Below, piece after piece: positions 14,990 through 21,442 of a stretch of 21,442 bases of DNA. The stretch is from Actinomycetota bacterium (GTDB lineage Bacteria; Actinomycetota; Acidimicrobiia; Acidimicrobiales; CADCSY01). A program made the translations under genes and the position numbers. Each line of letters begins with the position of its first letter. The stretch's first letter is position 1. The DNA is taken from contig JAHWJR010000001.1 of NCBI GenBank assembly GCA_019348335.1, positions 1-21,442 of the forward strand, written 5' to 3'. Below the pieces are notes generated by a model. That model did not search any database. It was not told the DNA's origin and saw nothing but the letters and a program-made list of their open reading frames with translations.

Positions 14990-15691
14990 TCACGACCGCA
15001 GCAGCTTCACCACCGCGTCCACGTCGGACAGGTCGTCGAACACGGCGTCGGCGCCCAAGCCGTACAGGGCGTCCTGGGTGGTGTGCCCCGTGGCCACCAG
15101 CGCGCAGCGGGCGCCCCCGGCCCGGGCGCACTCGAGGTCACGGGGCGTGTCACCCACCACCCACACGTCCTCGGGCGAGAGGGTCCAACCCCGCCGCTCG
15201 GCCGCCCGGCGAAGGGCCACCGGCACCAGCGCCCGCCGGTCGGGATCGTCACTGCCGTAGGCGCCGATCTCCAGATCGAGCCACCGGTCGAGGCCCAGCG
15301 CGGCGAGCTTGGTGGCAGCGTTGACCGCGGTGTTGCCGGTGAGCACCGACTGCGCCACGCCGTCGTCGTCGTCGAGGAGGGCCAGGATCTCGGCCACGCC
15401 GGGCATCACCCGGCCACGGGCCCGGATGAGCTCGACGGCGCCGGACAGCTCCGTCTGGAGCCGGTCGACGACCACGGGAAGGTGGCGAGAGCAATCGTCG
15501 GCCTCCAGCCCCATCCCGGCGAGGATCTCCAGGGCGATCTGCGGGTCGGTCTTGCCGCTCATCGAGATGCCGTGCTCGCCGGGATGGCGCCCGACGGCAT
15601 GCTCGACGGCCAGCGAGAAGATCTCGCCGGCGACCCGTCCGGCCCGCACCAGCGTCCCGTCGACGTCCCACAGCACGAGGCGGCTCGGCAT
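14990..15691 (-). CDS. HAD family phosphatase, phosphoglycolate phosphatase-like
   Basis: 233 aa, HAD superfamily with a helical cap. Motif I is LWDVDGTLV with nucleophile D9 and acid/base D11. Motif II is SVLTGNT (about 111-117), a lysine in NAATKLAALGL serves as motif III, and motif IV is VWVVGDTPRDLECARAGG. The layout with SGKTDPQIALEIL in the cap is typical of Gph/PGP-like hydrolases, which dephosphorylate phosphoglycolate or related small phosphoesters. The true substrate is open. The ATG start is chosen because the sequence above it has no family likeness. A TACCGT hexamer 8 nt upstream may be a -10 for a nearly leaderless mRNA. Confidence 0.82.
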   Translation of the reverse strand: MPSRLVLWDVDGTLVRAGRVAGEIFSLAVEHAVGRHPGEHGISMSGKTDPQIALEILAGMGLEADDCSRHLPVVVDRLQTELSGAVELIRARGRVMPGVAEILALLDDDDGVAQSVLTGNTAVNAATKLAALGLDRWLDLEIGAYGSDDPDRRALVPVALRRAAERRGWTLSPEDVWVVGDTPRDLECARAGGARCALVATGHTTQDALYGLGADAVFDDLSDVDAVVKLLRS

Positions 15692-15741
15692 GACGACCGA
15701 CGGTAGCCCGCCACCAACGGGGTGCAGAAAGGAACATTTCT

Positions 15742-15771
15742 CCGCGCCCGGCGCGGGAATGCCCATTCCCG
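15742..15771. repeat. Two overlapping perfect inverted repeats in a divergent intergenic region
   Basis: CCGCGC-ccg-GCGCGG (15742-15756) overlaps CGGGAATG-cc-CATTCCCG (15754-15771). They sit between the divergent HAD phosphatase and the 61-aa gene. The second, with 8-bp arms, has the look of a dimeric repressor operator. Nothing identifies the regulator. Confidence 0.4.
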
Positions 15772-15804
15772 AGTGGCGGCGATGACGCTGCGTGGTGGCT
15801 CCAG

Positions 15805-15834
15805 TTGGCTCCGGCGTGTTTTCTTCTCTAGCGT
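15805..15834 (+). promoter_or_regulatory. Candidate promoter for the 61-aa gene
   Basis: TTGGCT and TAGCGT are separated by 18 bp, and the -10 ends six bases before the GTG. The region just before is T-rich (GTTTTCTTCTC). This predicts a leaderless mRNA starting at or next to the GTG; no Shine-Dalgarno is present. Confidence 0.42.
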
Positions 15835-15840
15835 TCGAGC

Positions 15841-16026
15841 GTGCCGAAGCAAAAGCGTTCCTTCACCGTCGAGATCGAGGCCAAGCTCAGCGTGCTCGCA
15901 TTCGACGAGGCGTCCGCCCGAAAGAAGGTCGAGAAGGCGCTGACCAAGGGCCGTCAGCTGGGCCCGGACGTGGCCGCCACCGCCGAGGTGTGGACCTACA
16001 CGGTCGCTGACGACACCGCCTCGTAG
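15841..16026 (+). CDS. Small conserved-looking protein of unknown function
   Basis: 61 aa, GTG start directly behind a leaderless-type promoter. The N-terminus is basic (MPKQKR). It is followed by an alternating strand-like stretch SFTVEIEAKLSVLAF, a charged helix DEASARKKVEKALTKGRQLG, and a second strand TAEVWTYTVAD. This beta-alpha-beta pattern suggests a compact ferredoxin-like domain. No signal peptide, membrane segment or known motif. I do not recognise the family. It stands alone, 61 nt before the HemD-domain gene on the same strand. Confidence 0.6.
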   Translation: MPKQKRSFTVEIEAKLSVLAFDEASARKKVEKALTKGRQLGPDVAATAEVWTYTVADDTAS

Positions 16027-16087
16027 CCCGGTCGGGCACCGGCCGCGGCCGGGACGACGGCCGACCCCCGGCGAAGCGAATGCAAGG

Positions 16088-16927
16088 ATGCATGACGTGG
16101 AAAGCGGTCCGCTGGAAGGCCTGACCGTCGGCATCACCGCCGAGCGTCGCGCCGAGGAGCAAGCTCGGCTCTTCCACAGCCGCGGCGCCGGCACGCTCCA
16201 CGGCGCCACCATGAGCATCTCCTCGCTCGCCGACGACGAGTCGCTCCGTGCCGTGACCGAAGACGTCATCCGCCGGCCCCCGGCCTTCCTCGTCTCCTCC
16301 ACCGGCTTCGGGATGCGGACGTGGTTCGACGCCGCCGAGCGCTGGGGGCTGCGGGCGCCGCTGCTCGAGGCGCTGGCCAGGGCCCGGGTGGCCAACCGGG
16401 GCGCCAAGGTGGCGTCGGTCAACACCGCCGCCGGCCTGGCCCAATGGTGGCGCGCACCCAACGAGCGGTTCGAGGAGTTGGTGGCCCGGGTGCTGGCCGA
16501 ACCCGTGGAGGGCGCCCGAGTGGTCCTCCAGCTGCACGGAGCGGCCCTGCCCGACGCCGTGGCCGCGCTCGAGGCGGCGAACGCGGAGGTGCTCGTGGCC
16601 GACGCCTATCGGGCCAGCCTGCCTCCCGACCCGACGCCGGCGATCGCCCTGCTCGACGCCGCCTGCGCCCGCCGGCTGGCGGCGGTCACCTTCACCACCG
16701 CGCCGGCGCTGCACAACCTGTTCCTCCTCGCCCGGCGTGCCGGCCGCGCCGACGAGCTGCGGCGCGCGTTCAACCACGGGGTCGTCGCCGCCTGCGTGGG
16801 ACCGGTGTGCGCCGAGGGAGCGCGTGAGGAGGGCATTACCGACCCGTTGGTGCCGGAACGAGCCCGGCTGGTCCCCATGGTCCAGGCACTCACCGATCAC
16901 CTGGGCGCCCGTACGCCGCCCGAATGA
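16088..16927 (+). CDS. Uroporphyrinogen-III synthase (HemD) domain protein
   Basis: 279 aa. LEGLTVGITAERRAEEQARLF (9-29) followed by ATMSISSLADDESLR, RRPPAFLVSSTGFGMRTWFDAA, and the second-domain stretch VTFTTAPALHNLFLLARRAG are typical of the HemD fold. There, two Rossmann-like lobes cyclise hydroxymethylbilane with D-ring inversion. No other tetrapyrrole genes are nearby. Similar proteins in mycobacteria (Rv0260c type) carry a C-terminal winged-helix regulator domain; this one ends after the HemD part, so it could be an enzyme or a stand-alone sensor homologue. The ATG has only a weak AAGG before it. Convergent with the aldehyde dehydrogenase, 18 nt between stops. Confidence 0.72.
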   Translation: MHDVESGPLEGLTVGITAERRAEEQARLFHSRGAGTLHGATMSISSLADDESLRAVTEDVIRRPPAFLVSSTGFGMRTWFDAAERWGLRAPLLEALARARVANRGAKVASVNTAAGLAQWWRAPNERFEELVARVLAEPVEGARVVLQLHGAALPDAVAALEAANAEVLVADAYRASLPPDPTPAIALLDAACARRLAAVTFTTAPALHNLFLLARRAGRADELRRAFNHGVVAACVGPVCAEGAREEGITDPLVPERARLVPMVQALTDHLGARTPPE

Positions 16928-16945
16928 CGTGCGGTTCGCCGCCGC

Positions 16946-18322
16946 CTATCCCGCCGCCGTCGGCGGCGGCTCCCAGTGCACGACCCGCACCCGGGTGAGC
17001 TCGTCGAGCAGCTCGGGGCCGTAGCCGAAGCCGTCGCCGGAGACGCCGTGCGGTGAAGCGGCGCCGCCGGGAGCCCCGCCGAAGGCGGCGTTCACCTTCA
17101 CCGTGCCCACGGCGAGCTCCCGGACCGCCTCCTGGGCGTGGCCCATGTCGGCCGTCAGCACCACGGCGGACAGGCCGTACGCGGTGCCGTTGGCCAGGGT
17201 GAGGGCCTCGTCGAACGACTCGACCACCTGGACGGCGGCCACCGGGCCGAACGTCTCCTCGTCGACCACGGCCATCCCCGGGGCCACCCCGGTGAGCACC
17301 GTCGGCGGGTAGAACGACCCCGGCCCCTCGACCGGCGCCCCGCCGCAGCGCAGCTCGGCCCCTGCCTCCACCGCCTGGCGGACGTGGTCCTCGACCACCG
17401 CCCGCTGGCCGGCGTCGATCATCGGGCCCATGTCGGTGGAGGGGTCGGTGCCCGGCCCGAGCCGCATGGCCTTGGCCCGGGTCACCAGCTCGTCGACGAA
17501 GGCGTCGGCGACCTCCCGGTGCACGTAGATCCGCTCGACCGACGTGCAGATCTGGCCGGCGTTGGCGAAGCAGCCCATGGCCGCCTGCGCCGCCGCCGCC
17601 GCCGGGTCCACGCCGGCGTCGACGATCATCGGGTCCTTGCCGCCGAGCTCGAGGACGGCCTTGGCCCCCCGAGCAGCGCAGGCGGCGGCGACGGAGCGAC
17701 CGGTGCGGACCGAGCCCACGTGCACGACCACGTCGACGTCGACGTGGCCGGCGAGGGCGGCGCCGAGCGCACCGTCGCCCACCCCGAGGCCGAGCACACC
17801 GGCGGGCAGCTCCTCGTTCAGCGCCTCGATCACCCGGGCGGTGGCCAGCGGCGTCTTCTCACTGGGCTTGCACACCACGGTGTTGCCGGCGACGAGGTTG
17901 GCGGCGATCTGGGCGCAGGCGATGGCCACGGGATCGTTCCATGGCAGGCACAGGGCGGCCACGCCACGGCTCACCCGCACCATCCAGTCGGAGGCACCCC
18001 AGGGCCCTTGGAGCGACCGGCCCCGGTGGAGCGGGCCCAACTCGGCGTACTGCTCCATGGCCGAGAGCCCCGCCTCGACGCCCCCTCGGGAGTCGCCGAG
18101 GGGCTTGCCGTTCTCCCGCGTCTGGAGCAGGGCGAGGTCGTCGAGCCCGCCCCACAGCCGGCGGGTGGCCGCCTTGACCAGGGCGGCACGCTCCGCCGGA
18201 TCGGTGCGCTCCCAGCCGGGATGGGCGACGCGGGCGGCGGCCACCAGCTCGCCGGCGTCGCTGCAGGGCAGCCGACCGACGGTTTCGCCGGTGGCCGGGT
18301 CAGTCACGATGAGATCGGGCAT
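16946..18322 (-). CDS. NAD(P)-dependent aldehyde dehydrogenase
   Basis: 458 aa, ALDH superfamily, oxidising an aldehyde to the acid through a thiohemiacetal. Visible are catalytic Asn in LPWND (N129), cofactor lysine in VCKPSEKTP (K152), general base E225 in LELGGKDP, nucleophile C259 in NAGQICTSVERIYVH, EETFGPV (355-361), and the C-terminal GVSGDGFGYGPELLDE that replaces the common SG-x-GRE tail. Overall layout is nearest to succinate-semialdehyde/medium-chain aldehyde dehydrogenases; substrate is undecided. ATG preceded by GGGGAAGGCAGGA, a good ribosome site. Divergent from the protease gene, with 123 bp between them. Confidence 0.85.
   Translation of the reverse strand: MPDLIVTDPATGETVGRLPCSDAGELVAAARVAHPGWERTDPAERAALVKAATRRLWGGLDDLALLQTRENGKPLGDSRGGVEAGLSAMEQYAELGPLHRGRSLQGPWGASDWMVRVSRGVAALCLPWNDPVAIACAQIAANLVAGNTVVCKPSEKTPLATARVIEALNEELPAGVLGLGVGDGALGAALAGHVDVDVVVHVGSVRTGRSVAAACAARGAKAVLELGGKDPMIVDAGVDPAAAAAQAAMGCFANAGQICTSVERIYVHREVADAFVDELVTRAKAMRLGPGTDPSTDMGPMIDAGQRAVVEDHVRQAVEAGAELRCGGAPVEGPGSFYPPTVLTGVAPGMAVVDEETFGPVAAVQVVESFDEALTLANGTAYGLSAVVLTADMGHAQEAVRELAVGTVKVNAAFGGAPGGAASPHGVSGDGFGYGPELLDELTRVRVVHWEPPPTAAG
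16951..16969. terminator. Candidate bidirectional hairpin between convergent genes
   Basis: CCGCCGCCG-t-CGGCGGCGG is a nearly perfect palindrome inside the last codons of the aldehyde dehydrogenase, 24 nt after the HemD-domain stop. Actinobacterial terminators often lack the U-tract, so it could end the plus-strand transcript. It also encodes the last residues of the dehydrogenase, so the match may be partly codon-driven. Confidence 0.35.
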
Positions 18323-18445
18323 GCGTCCTGCCTTCCCCGAAACCCCGCTCGCCGACTCACGCCCCACGCTCCGTCCGGCCGTTCCCCGGATGCCGTACCC
18401 TTGCCCGGCTCCGGCTGACCGGCCCGGGCGGACGAGGGAGATCCG

Positions 18446-19906
18446 GTGGCGGGACGGCGGGGACTTCGAGGCCTCTTGGCGGCGCTGTGCGTCGCCGGCG
18501 TGGTCGGTGGCTGCAGCAACGGTGACGGGGCCGGCCCCACCGACGAGCAGGGGGCCGAAGAACAGATCACCGAGGAAGGGTGCGCCGGGGCCACCGGGGC
18601 CGACGGAATGACGACGCCCAAGGACCTCCTGGCCGCGGTGAACGACTCCCTGGCCTTCGTGGAGACCCCGGTGGCCTTCGGGAGCGGCGTGCTCATCGAA
18701 GGCGGCTACGTCGTGACCAATCTGCACGTCGTCGACCCCCTCCCCGAGGTCTCGGTGACCTTCCACGGTGGTTCGGTGTCCGAGCAGGTCCCCGTGGTCG
18801 GGGTCGACGCGCTGGCCGACATCGCGGTCCTGGGCCCGGTGGAGACGGAGGCGCCGCCGTTGGGGCTGTCCGACCACGAGGGGCTCGAGCGGGGGGACGA
18901 GGTCTTCCTGGTGGGCTACCCCGGCGAGGTCGACGCCGAGCCCGAACCGGCCATCTCCCGCGGCATCCTCTCCCGGGTGCGCCGCCTGGAGGCGTTCGAA
19001 CAGACCTACCTGCAGACCGACGCCGCCATCGGCGCCGGCCAGAGCGGCGGCGCACTGGTCGACGGGCGCGGGTGCGTCATCGGCATCTCCGGCCTGGCCT
19101 TCGCCGAGGAGTTCGCTCTCGCCCTCTCCGCAGCCGACGTGAACGCCGCGGTGGAGGCGATCCTCGACGGTGGGGGCTCCACCTACCGGCCCTTCCCCGA
19201 CGGCCCGGTGACCACCTCGGGAACCCTCAGCCTGGACGACGCGGACGACGTCAGCCTGCTGACCCTGCGCACCGGCTCCGCACGCGAGACGCTGCGCCTC
19301 TCGCTGACCGGCGAGCAGGTGGCCGTGCAGGTCATGGACCTGGCTGGGGAGCCGCTGCTGTTCAACCGCGAGGCCCTGGAGCTCGCTGCCGAGCTCGAAG
19401 GCGTCCCCGCGGATCAGCTCGGTGCTCCCGACGAGCCGGTGGCCCCGGGCGTCTACGAGGTGGAGTTGCCCCGCCAGGCCTACATCGTGGTCCTGATCGG
19501 CACGCAGCGCGAGGACGGCGCCGACATCGCATTCGAATCGTCGCTCGACCTGGTGGTCTACGAGGACGACGACGACGACCGTCGCCTCCGGGTCGGGGAC
19601 CGGGTCGAGGGTGTCATCGACGGTCTCGAGCTGCAGGATCGCTACCTGCTCGACCTCGAGGAGGGCGACGAGGTCAACATCCGGGTGGCCTCGCCCCAGG
19701 GCGACATGGCCTTCGCCGTGTGGCCCCTGGACCAGGGACCGGCTGATTCCTTCTTCGTGGACGACAGCGACGGAGGCCTGTTCGGCCTGGATGCCGAGGA
19801 CGTCTACCGCGCCGAGGTCAGCGGGACGCACGTCGTCGAGGTGGTGAGCCTCCTCCAGGAGGCGTCCGGCTACGTCATCGAGGTCGGCCCCTCAGACGAG
19901 GGATGA
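18446..19906 (+). CDS. Secreted trypsin-like serine protease, predicted lipoprotein
   Basis: 486 aa. The N-terminus is a lipoprotein signal: basic MAGRRGLRG, hydrophobic LLAALCVAGVV, then the lipobox VGGC with lipidated C23. It therefore sits on the outer face of the membrane behind an acidic linker. Residues 60-235 form a DegP/S1C-like protease with triad H94 (TNLHVV), D125 (ALADIAVL) and S200 (GAGQSGGAL). There is no PDZ domain. Instead residues 245-486 hold two acidic beta-rich segments resembling bacterial pre-peptidase C-terminal (PPC) domains, separated by a DDDDD run. GTG start with GGGAG upstream. It is likely an envelope quality-control or processing protease; the substrate is unknown. 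Confidence 0.8.
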   Translation: MAGRRGLRGLLAALCVAGVVGGCSNGDGAGPTDEQGAEEQITEEGCAGATGADGMTTPKDLLAAVNDSLAFVETPVAFGSGVLIEGGYVVTNLHVVDPLPEVSVTFHGGSVSEQVPVVGVDALADIAVLGPVETEAPPLGLSDHEGLERGDEVFLVGYPGEVDAEPEPAISRGILSRVRRLEAFEQTYLQTDAAIGAGQSGGALVDGRGCVIGISGLAFAEEFALALSAADVNAAVEAILDGGGSTYRPFPDGPVTTSGTLSLDDADDVSLLTLRTGSARETLRLSLTGEQVAVQVMDLAGEPLLFNREALELAAELEGVPADQLGAPDEPVAPGVYEVELPRQAYIVVLIGTQREDGADIAFESSLDLVVYEDDDDDRRLRVGDRVEGVIDGLELQDRYLLDLEEGDEVNIRVASPQGDMAFAVWPLDQGPADSFFVDDSDGGLFGLDAEDVYRAEVSGTHVVEVVSLLQEASGYVIEVGPSDEG

Positions 19907-19910
19907 CCTT

Positions 19911-19926
19911 GCGCACGACCGTGCGC
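19911..19926. terminator. Hairpin between convergent protease and bldC genes
   Basis: GCGCAC-gacc-GTGCGC, a perfect 6-bp stem with a 4-nt loop, starts four bases after the protease stop and lies before the bldC stop. It is placed to terminate both convergent transcripts; no U-tract follows. Confidence 0.5.
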
Positions 19927-19934
19927 CAGGGTCG

Positions 19935-20147
19935 CTACGCCGGCTCCTCGCCGGACATCTCCTCGAGGCAACGGTTGATCTCGGAGGCCCGAAAGCGCCG
20001 GTGACCGCCGAGGGTGCGGATGGCGCTCAGCTTGCCGGCTCGAGCCCAGCGGGTCACGGTCTTCGGGTTGACCCGGAACAGCTTGGCGACCTCAGAAGGA
20101 GTGAGAAGGGCATCTTGTGCATCGAAGGAATCGTTCTGGACGGTCAT
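19935..20147 (-). CDS. bldC: BldC family MerR-like transcriptional regulator
   Basis: 70 aa, essentially one winged helix-turn-helix. LLTPSEVAKLFRVNPKTVTR, WARAGKLSAIRTLGGHRRFR and ASEIN follow Streptomyces BldC almost residue for residue (BldC 68 aa). BldC binds direct repeats as head-to-tail oligomers and holds back developmental genes in Streptomyces; homologues are widespread in non-sporulating actinobacteria with unknown targets. The start is the second ATG, since GGAGAG lies 7 nt before it; the earlier ATG (five codons up) has no ribosome site. TATCCT about 56 nt upstream may be the -10. Confidence 0.9.
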   Translation of the reverse strand: MTVQNDSFDAQDALLTPSEVAKLFRVNPKTVTRWARAGKLSAIRTLGGHRRFRASEINRCLEEMSGEEPA

Positions 20148-20218
20148 GGCACGGCTCTCCATGTGACTGCGGTTGTGGTGGGTGCGACTTCACACAACGC
20201 TCAGGATAAACCACGAAC

Positions 20219-20233
20219 GGGGCACTCTGCCCC
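20219..20233. repeat. Inverted repeat in the bldC upstream region
   Basis: GGGGCA-ctc-TGCCCC, 6-bp arms with a 3-nt centre, lies about 72 nt before the bldC start and 79 nt before the divergent dehydrogenase start. It could be an operator for either gene; the repeat is seen, the role is inferred. Confidence 0.35.
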
Positions 20234-20299
20234 AAGTTTCCTTACGAACCGTACTTGCCCAGCCACCGTGCGTACGGGCGCCGGCGAGTCGGGCGTCGG

Positions 20300-20305
20300 T
20301 AGCCT
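20300..20305 (+). promoter_or_regulatory. Candidate -10 element (TAGCCT) for a leaderless dehydrogenase transcript
   Basis: TAGCCT ends six bases before the GTG of the dehydrogenase, the same spacing as TAGCGT before the 61-aa gene. No Shine-Dalgarno precedes the GTG, which fits leaderless translation. Confidence 0.38.
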
Positions 20306-20311
20306 CGCCGG

Positions 20312-21382
20312 GTGGTGATCGAGCGCATCGGAGTGCCCGGCTACGAGGAGGTGGTGCGCTGCGTCGACGCCGGCACCGGCCTGCGCGCCATCGTCGCCAT
20401 TCACTCCACCGCCCTCGGCCCCGCCCTCGGCGGAGTCCGCTTCCGACCGTACGGAGACGACAAGGAGGCGTTGCACGACGTCTTGCGCCTGGCCCGGGGC
20501 ATGACCTACAAGGCGGCCGTGGCCGGGCTCGACCTCGGCGGGGGAAAGGCCGTGCTCGTGGGCGACCCGGCACGCCTGCGCAGCGACGAGCTCCTGCGGG
20601 CCTACGCACGCTTCGTCGACTCGCTCGGCGGTCGGTACCTGACCGCCGAGGACGTGGGCACCACCCAGGCCGACATGGACCTGATCCGCCAGGAGACACG
20701 CCACGTCACCGGAGGAAGCGAGTCTGCGGGCGGGTCCGGGGATCCCTCCCCCGCCACCGCCCTCGGCGTGCTCCACGCCCTGCGGGCGCTGGCCGAGCAC
20801 GCCTGGGGCGACGACTCGCTCGAGCAGCGCCACGTGGTGGTGGTGGGCGCCGGCAAGGTGGGCTCGGCGCTCATCGGCCATCTGGTGACCGCCGGGGCCG
20901 TCGTCTCGGTCGCTGACGTCGACCCCGCCCGGGTCGCCGAGATGGCCCGTCGCCACGGCGCCCGGCCGGTCGACGTCGACGAGGCGCTGGCCCTCGAGTG
21001 CGACGTCCTGGCGCCGTGCGCCCTGGGCGGCATCCTCGACGCCGCCACCATCGCCCGCCTGCGGTGCCGGGCGGTGTGCGGGCCGGCCAACAACCAGTTG
21101 GCGGAGCGGGCGGACGCCGATCGCCTGGCCCGGGCCGGGATCCTCTACGTCCCCGACTACGTGGCCAGCGCCGGCGGCATCATCAACATCGCCGAGGAGC
21201 TGCGGGGCTACGACCGGGAGCGTGCCGTCGCTGCCGTCGCCGGCATCCGGCGCACGGCCGGCGCCGTGCTGGCGGCGGCGGCAACCGAGGGGGTCACACC
21301 GCTCGAGGCCGCCGACCGCATCGCCGAGCGCCGGCTGGCCTCGGCCACCCGCACCGAGGGCCGGAGGGCCGCCGGGGCCTGA
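20312..21382 (+). CDS. ldh: Leucine dehydrogenase-type amino acid dehydrogenase
   Basis: 356 aa, Glu/Leu/Phe/Val dehydrogenase family; reversible NAD-dependent oxidative deamination of branched-chain amino acids to keto acids. N-terminal catalytic domain: GPALGGVRFRPY (36-47), MTYKAAVAGLDLGGGKAVL with K67 and the catalytic lysine K79, and TAEDVGT with D114. C-terminal NAD domain: VVVGAGKVGSAL (176-187) and acidic D202 after the second strand, favouring NAD. CGPANNQL and VASAGGIIN complete the fold. Length suits leucine or valine dehydrogenase better than glutamate dehydrogenase. GTG GTG at the start leaves two possible initiation codons. Substrate preference is inferred. Confidence 0.87.
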   Translation: MVIERIGVPGYEEVVRCVDAGTGLRAIVAIHSTALGPALGGVRFRPYGDDKEALHDVLRLARGMTYKAAVAGLDLGGGKAVLVGDPARLRSDELLRAYARFVDSLGGRYLTAEDVGTTQADMDLIRQETRHVTGGSESAGGSGDPSPATALGVLHALRALAEHAWGDDSLEQRHVVVVGAGKVGSALIGHLVTAGAVVSVADVDPARVAEMARRHGARPVDVDEALALECDVLAPCALGGILDAATIARLRCRAVCGPANNQLAERADADRLARAGILYVPDYVASAGGIINIAEELRGYDRERAVAAVAGIRRTAGAVLAAAATEGVTPLEAADRIAERRLASATRTEGRRAAGA

Positions 21383-21388
21383 CCGGAC

Positions 21389-21442
21389 TCAGCTGTCGGG
21401 TGCGCCGAGGTCGGCGGCGGTGACCAGCGCCCGGTAGGCGAT
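21389..21442 (-). CDS. C-terminal end of an unidentified protein (runs off the window)
   Basis: The last 17 codons before a TGA read IAYRALVTAADLGAPDS with a G or C in every third position, so this looks like a real gene end. It is convergent with the dehydrogenase, six bases between stops. Too short to identify. Confidence 0.45.
   Translation of the reverse strand: MAYRALVTAADLGAPDS

Overview
The window is very GC-rich, with almost every third codon position G or C and many GTG starts. It carries a BldC-family regulator, an MSMEG_6728-type protein, a DUF5995 protein and leaderless-looking promoters. This points to an actinobacterium, possibly Acidimicrobiia; the class is inferred from gene content only. 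The odd length, and short partial pieces at both edges, suggest a whole metagenomic contig or scaffold fragment.

Left half (about 1-11760), minus strand: one operon read from 11704 towards 1. Its eight genes match Staphylococcus aureus sbnA-sbnB-sbnC-sbnD-sbnE-sbnF-sbnG-sbnH in order and family. It therefore encodes a staphyloferrin B-like carboxylate siderophore made by three NRPS-independent (IucA/IucC) synthetases. SbnA and SbnB make L-2,3-diaminopropionate, SbnG makes citrate, SbnH decarboxylates the citryl intermediate, SbnE, SbnF and SbnC condense the parts, and SbnD exports. A GTTAGG-N4-CCTAAC palindrome upstream of sbnA looks like a DtxR/IdeR iron box. No sbnI is seen.

The unexpected part lies after sbnH. 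The operon continues with a small E1-like/RRE protein of the TOMM (azole-peptide) cyclodehydratase-partner type. A GTGA-overlapped ORF follows, encoding a peptide with eight cysteines in 13 residues followed by a Ser/Thr-rich stretch, resembling a streptolysin S-type precursor. No YcaO or dehydrogenase is present before the window ends. The last roughly 60-150 bases at the left edge look chimeric: a glycosyltransferase fragment on the other strand and a shift of coding frame.

Right half (11827-21442), ordinary chromosomal genes: an MSMEG_6728-family protein (+); a minus-strand group of HAD phosphatase, a leaderless 18-codon upstream ORF, DUF5995 protein, ribokinase and nucleoside hydrolase; a 61-aa unknown protein and a HemD-domain protein (+); an aldehyde dehydrogenase (-); a secreted trypsin-like lipoprotein protease (+); bldC (-); and a leucine dehydrogenase-type enzyme (+). 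The C-terminal 17 codons of an unidentified minus-strand gene close the window. No rRNA, tRNA, CRISPR array, insertion sequence or phage gene was seen.
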